Source: Cephalothrix simula
Lineage: Eukaryota; Nemertea; Palaeonemertea; Archinemertea; Cephalotrichidae
Length of the DNA stretch: 13,756 nt
Direction: 5' to 3'
Assembly: GCA_035591015.1 (NCBI GenBank)
Contig: JAXIUW010107782.1
Coordinates: 1-13,756, forward strand
The notes below the pieces were generated by a model. It was given only the letters and a program-made list of their open reading frames with translations. It had not been told where the DNA came from and searched no databases. The translations under genes and the position numbers were made by a program. The first letter of the stretch is position 1, and each line of letters opens with the position of its first letter. Positions 1 through 7,711 of this stretch are shown here, in pieces.

Positions 1-224
1 GTGAATACAAAGTATACGGGGGGCGTCTCGATAGCGAATGCTCCTTCGCCCCCCCCCCGCATATTTTGTATATACATTATTATGTATTATATGAAATATG
101 AAAAATAAATTCAGTTTCACATGAAAGGTGTCCGAGGTGTATCGAGATGCCCCGTACCGAAAATCTTGTTTTTATTTGGTTTAATTTAGTTTTCTACATG
201 TATATCTCTTTATTTTTTTTTCAG
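1..224. other. Intron end upstream of the first ARMC5 exon, with a small inverted repeat
   Basis: This stretch ends in a pyrimidine tract and CAG (222-224), the acceptor of the first exon seen. It holds an imperfect inverted repeat: TACGGGG followed by GTCTCGATA on the left (about 15-33) pairs with TATCGAGATG and CCCCGTA on the right (140-156). Between the arms is a C-run (about 49-58) and a short hairpin, GCGAA/TTCGC. It could be a roughly 140-bp foldback element, but I see no target-site duplication. No coding sequence is recognised here. Confidence 0.5.
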
Positions 225-362
225 GTTGCTTGGGCCAAATGAAGACCTTTGCCGAGCAGTAATTTCAAACGAGGCTATTAGACCAATTGCTGAACTTGTG
301 AAATCTGAAAATAAAGCTGTTGTTGCTGCAAGTCTACGTGTATTAGAGGATTTTTGCAAATG
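225..362 (+). CDS. ARMC5: ARMC5-like protein, internal exon (armadillo repeats)
   Basis: This is the first of three exons, join(225..362, 1244..3223, 4311..5178), of an ARMC5-like protein whose 5' exons lie left of the window. It begins after a T-rich tract plus CAG and ends at donor GTAATA (363). The first base completes a codon from the previous exon, and the last two bases (TG) join C1244 to give Cys, so the phase is unbroken. The 45 full codons read LLGPNEDLCRAV, then IRPIAELVKSENKAVVAASLR: Leu/Ala-rich helices with the 'VVAASLRVLEDFC' pattern of an armadillo repeat. The identification rests on the whole gene (ARM repeats plus C-terminal BTB), since this exon alone would only say 'ARM-like'. 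Confidence 0.8.
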
Positions 363-1243
363 GTAATAATCTAAATTTTGTAAAGTATTAATTACAGAAA
401 ATACATTACAGGTTTTAAAAAGATTCCGTAAAACGATTTGGTGAAACTATAGTACACAAATGGATGGAAAAATTGGATGAGGCACCGTAAAACGGTCAAA
501 TTTCGGCCCCCCTTCGAGATATCCTAGAAGGGTCATCGGAACCCCTTAACCTTATACTTTTTTGGAAAGGGCATGAAAAGTTGCACACCATGGGTGGGTT
601 TTTAAATTTTTAGCCCCACAGTTGTTTGGCATATCAATCAAAGTTCATGACGCAAATCTTGGAACCCGTGGGAGTCAGTCAAAGGTCATATGATCCCATA
701 TTTGCCTGGACATTAATAAATCCCTGTGGTGGCAATTTTGGACCTAGGAACCCTAGATTTGAGTTTTTGTTATGTTTTGTATGCCAAACAACTTGATGTA
801 GCTAATTTTGGGCTAACCCGAATGATTCGGGGTGTTCCCTTAACAACCGACAACAAAATGGGACTTAGTCCTTAGTATCTTTTCACATTTTGCACCACCA
901 CTCCCCACCAGGTGGGGCTAAAAATTTAAAAACCCACGCATGGTGTGTAACTTTTCATGCCCTTTCCAAAAATGTATAGGGTCAAAGGGTTCCGATGCCC
1001 CTTCCAGGAGATCTCGACGGGGGGGGCGAAATTTAACCGTTTTACGGTGTCTCATCCAATTTTTCCATCCATTTGTGTATAAAAACCTTAGATTTTAATT
1101 GTTATGTTAACCAGTTCACTCTCCCCTATTGCTTTTTGTATCTTAATAATCAATGATTAAGTCGTTAAATTTTATATTTTGTGTATTTTTATTATTTTAT
1201 GATTTAATTTTCTATACATGTATTCATACATTTACATTTGCAG
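363..1243 (+). other. ARMC5 intron carrying a foldback transposon
   Basis: The intron runs from donor GTAATA to acceptor TTTGCAG, with flanking exon phases that match. About 70% of it is the 455-1077 inverted-repeat element listed separately. The remaining flanks (363-454 and 1078-1243) are AT-rich and show no coding sequence. Confidence 0.8.
455..1077. mobile_element. Foldback/MITE-like DNA transposon with ~165-bp terminal inverted repeats
   Basis: The two ends are long inverted repeats. The left arm (455-619) starts CACAAATGGATGGAAAAATT and pairs with the right arm (912-1077), which ends in the reverse complement, with only scattered mismatches over about 165 bp. A further 13-bp perfect pair lies inside (620-632 with 781-793). 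The element is bracketed by TA on both sides (453-454 and 1078-1079), as expected for insertion at a TA site, the habit of Tc1/mariner-type transposons. There is no open reading frame of note, so it is non-autonomous. The right half carries about 118 extra bases (794-911) that the left half lacks. The superfamily assignment is inference from the TA flanks only. Confidence 0.8.
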
Positions 1244-3223
1244 CTGTGATGATAAATTCGGGCGTCAAATTCTGGAAGCTGATTGCATCAAGGAACTGAT
1301 TGGTCTTATAAAAAATGACGACACTACAACATCAAGTCGAGCTCTAAAAATCATAACAAATATTGTGAATTTAACCTGTGTGCGACCTTCATTTGGAAAT
1401 GGTGGAGGGATAAATTGGATTTTGACTTATTTTAATGAAAATAGCGCAAAAGAAAATATTCGGGTCGTAAATATGCTGTGTTTATGCTCACAGGAGTCTG
1501 TAAATCGCGTAAAGATTAGAGAAAATGGCGGCTTGAATGTTATCCTGGCATGCTTAAATGATGACAATTATTCAGTACTTCATCCTAGAATCATAAGTGC
1601 TTTGATATGTTATCATTACGATTCGTCTAGTATGGGCATTTTGTTAGAAAATAAAATGACAGAAATATTAGTGAAACATTTTTATGCATGTACAAAAATG
1701 AAGAAGTTGGATTTTAATGCGCTTGTTCTCCAGATTTTATCTCATAAAGGAGCTGATTTTGGATGCAAAAGTATCTTTGCTCCTGATAATTCGATAATAA
1801 GCGCTGCTGATGCGGGTAAGGCGAATGCTAATGCGAGTAAAATGACTGTTGATGCGAGTAAAGTTACTGCTAATGCGAGTAAAATGACTGCTGATGCTAG
1901 TAAAATGACTGCTGATGCTAGTAAAATGGCTGCTGATGTGGATAAATCGGTTGCTGATGCAGACAATCAGACTGCTGGTCCAGAAAAGACAGTCATGGTT
2001 GTTGATGCTACATTATCGATTGAGACGACGGCAGGTCCAGATACTTTTCAGCCATCATCTGAAGATAAGTTGGAAGATTCAGGTCCTGAGCATCAGTCAA
2101 ATCAAGGAAAATACAGCATTAACAGCCCAACGTATCAACACAATGAATGGGACCATAGCGAATATTTTAGCGGTTCAAAATGTTTAGATTATAGCGAGCT
2201 ATCATCACCCGTATATATTAGTCCGCAAAATAGTCCCTTGCGTTATAGTCCTTTTAGTGATGTAAGCTACGTCTCAACTACGGAAGCATCATCTACCTCA
2301 AGTAGTCCAAGTCACGTTAGCGTGCACATGTCACCCCCTTGGTCATCCGATGATGAACTCGTCCAGAGGAATCAGATGAGCCCTCCTAAGGAGTTGTCTT
2401 ACCCAGCAATAAATATTAGCAGTGACGATGAGTCTGATATATCAAATTTAAATTCCGAAGACGTGCAAGACTCAGAACAAACTGATTCGGCGATTGAATC
2501 AACGTCGAGTTCGGTTTCCGTAACTTTCGCAAAACCACAAATTAAACGTAAAAAACGATTGTCAGAAAGTTCAAAACGAATTGTACAATTCTTTGACGAA
2601 CATTACCAATGCGAAACCTCACCAACCAAAACGAGTCCATTTTCTCTTTCTAAAGGTAAATTTCGAACTAAAAAACGAGAAAGAAGCGCGTCTGCTAGCA
2701 GTGATCCCGAAGTAACGGAACCGGAAGTCAAAAAGCGGAAACGAAAAATTGAGACCCCGGATGAAATAATGGAAAAACATATTTTAATATTGTTCTCCTG
2801 TGTGTCTCACTTAGATGAAACGTGTCACACGCTAGCCCCTATCTTTGAAGACTTATTTAGTTATGTTTTACAAGTTGCTAAACCGATTCCAAGGGTTTGG
2901 CGGATACTAAAACGGCTGTTATCAAGATGTGACTGTTTCGAGGAACTGCTAAAATTTGCCTTCCCGATATATAAACTCCTATTCGAGTGTGACCAAGAAG
3001 TAATTAACCTTATTCAAACGGATTCCAAAAAACACTCTGAACTAAATTCGAGTACCATAAATACAAAAATATTGGAACTTAGGAAAGAAGGGGATACAAT
3101 CTTTCAAGCGCTTTCCCTCATGTCAGAGGGACCGTACGGCCAAGGAGTTCTTGCGAGTCTACTTATGAAAGGATCAGAAGAATCAAGAAACCAGGCTGCA
3201 ATTCACACTGCCCTACTTTGCAG
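1244..3223 (+). CDS. ARMC5: ARMC5-like protein, large central exon (ARM repeats, disordered linker, ARM-like C part)
   Basis: The exon starts after TTTGCAG (the split codon TG|C gives Cys) and ends CTTTGCAG before donor GTAGGT. Its last two bases, AG, join G4311 to give Arg, so 660 codons are added in frame. An ATG at 1218 lies in intron sequence and is not the start. Three parts are visible. (a) About 1244-1770 holds more armadillo-type helices (CIKELIGLIK, SRALKIITNIVNLTC, NIRVVNMLCLCSQESVNRVKI, GGLNVILACLND). (b) About 1775-2760 is disordered: an eight-unit heptad repeat, then Ser/Pro-rich sequence with many SP sites, acidic SSDDESD, and three basic clusters (IKRKKR near 2541, KKRER near 2670, KKRKRK near 2733) that could be nuclear signals. 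(c) From 2770 there is renewed helical sequence resembling the second ARM block (MEKHILILFSCVSHLDETCHTLAP, SLLMKGSEESRNQAAIHTALLCR). Vertebrate ARMC5 also has ARM repeats followed by a BTB domain; the length of the linker here is the notable difference. Confidence 0.85.
1809..1976 (+). repeat. Coding 21-bp minisatellite, eight units, encoding a heptad repeat
   Basis: Eight in-frame 21-bp units encode DAGKANA, NASKMTV, DASKVTA, NASKMTA, DASKMTA, DASKMAA, DVDKSVA and DADNQTA. The central units are nearly identical in DNA and the edges are diverged, as expected of a tandem repeat that expands and contracts by slippage or unequal exchange. The encoded stretch is Ala/Asp/Lys-rich and could be a charged helix or disordered. 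The antisense strand is open too, but only because of the repeat composition. Confidence 0.9.
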
Positions 3224-4310
3224 GTAGGTTCTATTCTTAATAGAGGTTCACATTACATGTATCTGTGTATTACGAGCGTAATAAATGTCGCAGAGAATAC
3301 AAGTTTTCACATATCCTGTGATGCACGACACGCAATTGGTCAAATTTTACAGCTTAAAAATATGTTTGTTCCGCCAATTACATGTCGCGTAGTTGCGTAT
3401 TTTCTATTATGCGAATACGCAGCCTGAAATTCGGGGAACGCGTGAACACGGCCCTTCAAAGGGAAAAAATTTTCACTTTTTTATAACTGGTGTATTTGTC
3501 GGCAGGTTGACACTTGAGAGGTTGGCACAAGCCGGTCGCCATGTTTGCATTTGAGATCTGGGCACTTTATGACGTTTTAATTTTAATTTTTTGACGTCAC
3601 GAAAGTTTAAATCGCAACGGATCTCAAGTTCTGACCTCACAAGTACCGACCACCGACCTGCCGACCCGGTCGTCTACATAACCCCATGTCCTTATATCTT
3701 AGAACCCAAAGTGCTGACCCGCCGACCTCACAAGTACTATCTGTCTATCTAACCACTGCCTCCCGTTTCTACGCGTAGTAATATATGTACCTATTTAGCC
3801 TTCGACAGATATCTCAGATGAGCCAACATTGTTTCGCATATCCTTAAGAAATATGAATTGGATGTCGGGTATCTACGCATTTAGGAATACGCGGAAACGT
3901 GAAATGGAATTCTCGAATCACGTGTATCCGCAAATTCGTGTGTCTTTTTAGTAGTGAACCGCGAATAAAATGTTGCCTATCCGCAAACTCATATTAGGGA
4001 TACGCGGATACGTGAAATACGATTCGCAAACTTGCGTACCGTAAATTTGCGTAATGCGTAACGCATTTCTCCAATACGCGTATATGCGGCATGCTGTGCC
4101 CGGATCATGGTTGTCGGAGACTCGGGGTGTCTTATTGTCCTTACCATCCTATCTTTGCTAAAGATTGACGCGGGTACGCGACACGCGTATTGCTTGTCGT
4201 TAACTGAGTACATAGTATTAAACGGCTACGCTAGCAATAGCTATTCTGTTCGTAGTGTTTACATTTTCTGATACACCAAGCTAAAATTGATCAAATATGT
4301 TTTTTTTCAG
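3224..4310 (+). other. ARMC5 intron with inverted and CpG-rich degenerate repeats
   Basis: The intron is bounded by donor GTAGGT and acceptor TTTTTTTTCAG, and the split codon AG|G restores Arg. Near its 5' part is a foldback: GTCGGCAGGT (3498-3507) is the exact reverse complement of 3656-3665, with weaker pairing inside and a CRE-like TGACGTCA at 3592-3599. A 14-bp direct repeat, GACCTCACAAGTAC, occurs at 3633-3646 and 3724-3737. From about 3840 to 4195 the sequence is unusually rich in TACGCG/TACGTG/TCCGCAAA words, including two diverged copies of a 'TAGGRATACGCGGAWACGTG' block near 3881 and 3995. No exon is visible inside. Confidence 0.75.
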
Positions 4311-5178
4311 GAGCCGATACCTGAAAAGGAAACTTTTACTAAAAGGCGGAGGCTTGGATCGTTTGGTGAAGATCCTACCATCTGATGAAAAAGATTTGCA
4401 ATATTATCAGGCTTTGTACGCAATTATTTCAATCACAGAGACTTGTAAAGAAAATTGTTCTTGCAAAAAACGGGAATTCGTGTCGGATTGCGACGATGCT
4501 AAAATGTTAACCAACGATACGTATGAGAAAAACAAGAAAACAATTCAAGATCTTTTATTTAGATCTGGATGTGTTTCTAGCCTCGAATCAACCTCACCAA
4601 AAACCTCATCAAAGGAGTGTAATTATAATTTAGCCAAACCAAAACATGACTTAATATTAGAGGTTGAATCACAGGATACTATTTCAATTGAAAAAACACT
4701 TCTTGTTACAAAATCTGAAGTTTTTGAAGCCATGTTTCGATATGATTTTTCAGAATCAAAAAGTAATCGAATCAAAATTAATGACGTCTCAAAAATGGCC
4801 TTAAACTTTATGTCTCATTTTCTATATAACTGTCAAAGAGAGCAGACGTGTGATATTTTAGCGGAAAACTACAGTGTTTATGAACTTTTAGAGGTATTAA
4901 TGATATCGGATAGATATCAAATAAAGTCATTAATGGATTACTTAATAGACCCTCTGTCTCACCAAATAAAAGGGGACACTCTAACCCAAATTGCATTACC
5001 GTCCCTTATAGTTGGATGCATTGAACTAGTTGAAAAATGTATTAATTTTCTGTTCTCTTGCAATGTATCGAGATTTCGAAAAATTGGTATTTTAAATGAA
5101 CTCGTAATGGACGCTGGGAATCACCAAAATGACTTGATAAAAATGTTGAATAGGAAATTAGAGCTTGTTATTGGATAG
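4311..5178 (+). CDS. ARMC5: ARMC5-like protein, last exon with BTB domain and stop
   Basis: The final 289 codons end at TAG 5176-5178. The exon opens with RYLKRKLLLKGGGLDRLVKIL, a last ARM-like repeat, then a low-complexity Lys/Ser segment. A BTB/POZ domain follows (about 4645-4950): HDLILEV, LLVTKSEVFEAMF, the 'F..S....I.INDVS..AL..M..FLY' core, then LLEVLMISDRYQIKSLMDYL. The C-terminal about 70 residues are BACK-like helices. In vertebrates ARMC5 uses its BTB domain to bind CUL3 and acts as a substrate adaptor whose best-documented target is the RNA polymerase II subunit RPB1; human loss causes adrenal macronodular hyperplasia. The same role here is inferred from domain order. Together the three exons encode 994 residues, compared with about 935 for full-length human ARMC5, even without the missing N-terminus. 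Confidence 0.85.
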
Positions 5179-6223
5179 CACTTTTTTTTTCAAATATAGC
5201 TTTTCAAAATGCATCGAATTAGTTTCTTTCAAGGCACCCGGCTTCAGTCGGGGTATTTAGTCGGGGTATTTAGGATAGATCATCCTCAAAAATTAATACG
5301 CTTCAAGCGTCGCCATTTTTTAAAATTTAGTATAGTAGTCTGGTTTCTTTCCCCCAATTCCGGGGAAGTCCAGTGAAAATTATTTGCATATGGGGGGGGG
5401 GGGTAGAAAACTGGACAAATCAGAAACAGGGTGCTTTCAAGGTACCCGGCTTCAGTCGGGTTATTTCGGTTATCTCCGTCAGACCGGACCCCGTTGAAAC
5501 AGGGTGCTTTCAAGGTTAACCGTGTAAAATGGAATATATCTTAAATCCTTTGAAATAATAATTACATATATGTAACTGATCCATTTGTTTTTTAATTTGT
5601 TTATACTTCATTATTTTGCGAAAAAATGATTTTTAATTTCAAAGAATAATTTTTACCGATCCGGGAGTATATCCATTTTTTCATAATCGAAATACATATT
5701 GAAAATTATTTTATACGTGTATTAAAGTCTGCAAAAATTTTCGCATGTAGGCTACTTGATCTGGAAAATTTTTGCGTTTTAATAATTAACTGAAGCGATT
5801 AATTATTTAATTCTAATAATAAGATTAATCGCAGGTTGTATATCTTTCATTGAAAATTGATTCGTATTGTAAAAGGATTTGCATGAAAGATTTTAAATAT
5901 GCAAAAACGTTAATTTTTAATTAAAGATTATAATGTTTCAGTCATACTTACAACCAGGACTTACAAAATACTTACCCGTTCTGTTACCATTTTGTATCAT
6001 GTTTTGTTGCATTTATCATAAGATAAAAATAAAACTACATGTACATGTAATTACTTACTCCACAAGCTTTTAACATGTTTATAATATTTGAGATGAACAT
6101 CTAAATTCTTTTTATATTGTGTTTAAACTAATTAAAAATTGAGTTGTTTAAACGCAACCTCAACCAAAAAGACAGTAGACAAAAACAGGAACCAATATAT
6201 ATAATATATGATGTATAAGAGAT
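5179..6223 (+). other. ARMC5 3' untranslated / convergent intergenic region
   Basis: This is AT-rich DNA after the ARMC5 stop, with no coding sequence recognised. A first possible plus-strand poly(A) signal, AATAAA, is at 6028-6033, and another is within the 6224-6247 block. A poly-G run of about a dozen bases sits near 5391-5403. A cluster of short direct repeats at 5226-5516 is listed separately. The boundary between transcript and intergenic DNA cannot be fixed from sequence alone. Confidence 0.5.
5226..5516. repeat. Interspersed short direct repeats (CCCGGCTTCAGTCGGG family)
   Basis: A block of about 33 bp containing ACCCGGCTTCAGTCGGG followed by TATTT or TTATTT occurs at 5226-5258 and again at 5435-5466. 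In the first copy its tail, TCGGGGTATTTAG, is itself duplicated. A second word, AACAGGGTGCTTTCAAGG, recurs about 73 bp apart (around 5425-5442 and 5498-5515). The core CCCGGCTTCAGTCGGG has partial dyad symmetry. It looks like a fragment of a repeated element. Confidence 0.7.
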
Positions 6224-6247
6224 TTTATTTACAATATTTACAATAAA
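6224..6247. terminator. Bidirectional poly(A) signal between convergent genes
   Basis: TTTATT at 6224-6229 is AATAAA on the minus strand, about 370 nt past the forkhead stop codon. AATAAA at 6242-6247 is on the plus strand, about 1070 nt past the ARMC5 stop. The two signals face outward from a near-symmetric 24-bp block, so both converging transcripts could be cleaved here. The minus-strand signal is the better supported; ARMC5 could instead use 6028-6033. Confidence 0.55.
6226..6242 (-). promoter_or_regulatory. Two Pumilio response elements in the forkhead 3' UTR
   Basis: Read on the minus strand, 6235-6242 and 6226-6233 are both UGUAAAUA, an exact match to the Pumilio consensus UGUANAUA. 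They are spaced nine bases start to start, and the downstream copy overlaps the AAUAAA signal. PUF proteins bind such sites to repress or localise mRNAs. Use of these sites is inference. Confidence 0.45.
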
Positions 6248-6596
6248 GTGTATTTTATGTAACATTTTTTACAATTTCAATATAATACATTGTAACATGT
6301 AAATACAAAGTTATTTTAACATATTAAAATGTAAAAACCATTATACATTCAATTACATGATTTAAAAAAGAAGTTTTAAGAATTTGAAAACATTATGACT
6401 TTTTTTTAAATATTACAACAGCAAAAAACACTTGCTTGAATTGAAAATTATTTTTACATTATTGCAATCTAAATCAACAACACTGAATGTCAAAAGTGAA
6501 ATGGAATAAAACAATTCTAATGTTTTTTAAAAATCCCTCAATGTCAAAAGCACAAAAGATATTTGGCACAATTAGTTCATTAACTTTAAATCCATT

Positions 6597-7526
6597 TTAA
6601 CTTGTTGAAAAATGTTCGCTTGAATTGTATCCATAATTTGAATATTGAGCACTATGTTGAGCACTATAGTCCACTGAATTGAATTCCGGTGAAGGAATAG
6701 GAGACACTGGATAATCCGGATACGGAGGTGGGCTGCTTTTGGCTGCTGATGCTGAAGGAGCTGTGGTTTGGGCTTGAGCTGCCATGTTGATAAGATTGTT
6801 TCGGATGGCTGTGGTGGTGTGGTCGACCTTCTTTTGGGCAAGTTTGAGGGGGTTCTTGGTGCGGTATCTTCGGCGGAGGAAGCTTCCTTCATCAAACATG
6901 TCATTGTATTCTGGATGGATTGCCCACTTGTGCCCTTTGGAGCCTGGTTCACGTGGGAGCTTGACGAAGCAATCGTTCAATGTGAGGTTGTGACGGATGG
7001 AACCTTGCCATTTCTTCTTGTTCTCACGGTAGAAAGGAAATTTGTCCATGATGTAGGCATAAATATCACCAAGGAGGAGCTGTTGTTCTGGAGAATTTGC
7101 AATTGCCATGGCGATCAGAGCGATGTAGCTGTAAGGTGGTTTTCCACGTCGGTCTCTTTTTGATGACTTCACAGGGCTGGTAACTGATACTGGTGATGTA
7201 TCAAGCATTGATGAGGATGAGGATGATGAACTGTGTTGAAGATACGGCTGTATCATTGATGAATCAACTTGATCAAGTGATGACGAGCTCTGATCGATGC
7301 TTGCATCTGGATTGAATGGTGACGTCATTGGCGGTGATGCAATTGGAGAGAGAGGAGGTTCTTCCTTGATGACCCTGTCTGGCCCAGGATACTCTTGCTT
7401 CATGAATGGATAATAACCATCTGGAGATGCGAACTGATGCGGCCAGTAGTATGGGTTGGTATAAGGATTGAAGAGCTGTTGCTGAGCATGGAGATACGGG
7501 TTGAAGGATTCAGGATACATAGCCAT
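6597..7526 (-). CDS. Forkhead (Fox) transcription factor, FoxE-like but divergent
   Basis: This is an intronless 309-residue nuclear DNA-binding protein. The chosen ATG (7524-7526) has A at -3 and G at +4; a second Met is two codons later. The N-terminus is rich in Tyr/Pro/Gln and carries a SUMO-type site (VIKEEP, 52-57), several SP sites and an eight-Ser run (99-106). The forkhead domain spans about 128-222: [20 protein letters not shown], then [42 protein letters not shown], wing 1 ([16 protein letters not shown]) and [23 protein letters not shown] and MFD.GSFLRRR favour FoxE, whereas KGH.WAIHP recalls FoxQ2, so the subclass is unresolved. Two oddities stand out: Gly175 replaces the base-contacting Asn of 'NSIRHN', and wing 1 is about two residues short. 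No eh1 motif is seen. The C-terminal tail is Tyr/Ser/Pro-rich, with [20 protein letters not shown]. Confidence 0.93.
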   Translation of the reverse strand: MAMYPESFNPYLHAQQQLFNPYTNPYYWPHQFASPDGYYPFMKQEYPGPDRVIKEEPPLSPIASPPMTSPFNPDASIDQSSSSLDQVDSSMIQPYLQHSSSSSSSSMLDTSPVSVTSPVKSSKRDRRGKPPYSYIALIAMAIANSPEQQLLLGDIYAYIMDKFPFYRENKKKWQGSIRHNLTLNDCFVKLPREPGSKGHKWAIHPEYNDMFDEGSFLRRRYRTKNPLKLAQKKVDHTTTAIRNNLINMAAQAQTTAPSASAAKSSPPPYPDYPVSPIPSPEFNSVDYSAQHSAQYSNYGYNSSEHFSTS

Positions 7527-7587
7527 CTTGATTTGGAATGTTGATTGATGTCTTGAATTGGTATGAATATTTTCCTGTTTGCTTAGG

Positions 7588-7595
7588 TTTTTATA
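7588..7595 (-). promoter_or_regulatory. TATA box of the forkhead gene
   Basis: The minus strand reads TATAAAAA about 62 bases before the forkhead ATG. A start site about 30 bases downstream would give a 5' UTR of roughly 30-35 nt. The position and perfect consensus support it; in AT-rich DNA, chance remains possible. Confidence 0.55.
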
Positions 7596-7621
7596 CGATC
7601 TCCGAAAAATCTTGTGAAAAT

Positions 7622-7711
7622 TTTGGAGTATAGCGCATTACTCCAAATGCATATTCACTACCGATGACTTTCAATCACGCGTGTATTTTGAGTTGGGTAT
7701 CCGACTCCAAA
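7622..7711. promoter_or_regulatory. Pair of dyad elements (TTTGGAGT...ACTCCAAA) upstream of the forkhead TATA box
   Basis: TTTGGAGTA (7622-7630) and TACTCCAAA (7639-7647) are a perfect 9-bp inverted repeat with an 8-bp centre. About 64 bp further upstream a related imperfect dyad (7687-7711) runs from TTTGAGT to the same ACTCCAAA. Both lie 30-115 bp beyond the TATA box, in the proximal promoter of the minus-strand gene. The binding factor is unknown to me. Confidence 0.4.

Noticed and set aside
1218-1243. ATG at 1218 as the start of the large plus-strand protein
   Set aside because: These bases are the end of an intron (pyrimidine-rich, ending TTTGCAG). The upstream exon 225-362 joins in perfect phase and continues the ARM repeats.
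1742-1966. Antisense open frame of 74 codons
   Set aside because: It mirrors the 21-bp coding repeat and has a low-complexity Leu/Ala composition.
1915-2187. Plus-strand open frame of 90 codons in another frame
   Set aside because: It overlaps the ARMC5 exon and has no recognisable features.
3218-3427. Open frame running over the ARMC5 donor
   Set aside because: It begins at the exon edge and continues through intron sequence, while the GTAGGT donor and phase-matched next exon explain the region better.
3989-4213. Minus-strand open frame in the ARMC5 intron
   Set aside because: It lies in the CpG-rich degenerate repeat. CpG-rich words avoid stop codons, and the protein resembles nothing known to me.
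6572-7163. Other open frames on both strands over the forkhead gene
   Set aside because: They are shadows of the forkhead coding sequence; only the 309-codon frame has the conserved domain.
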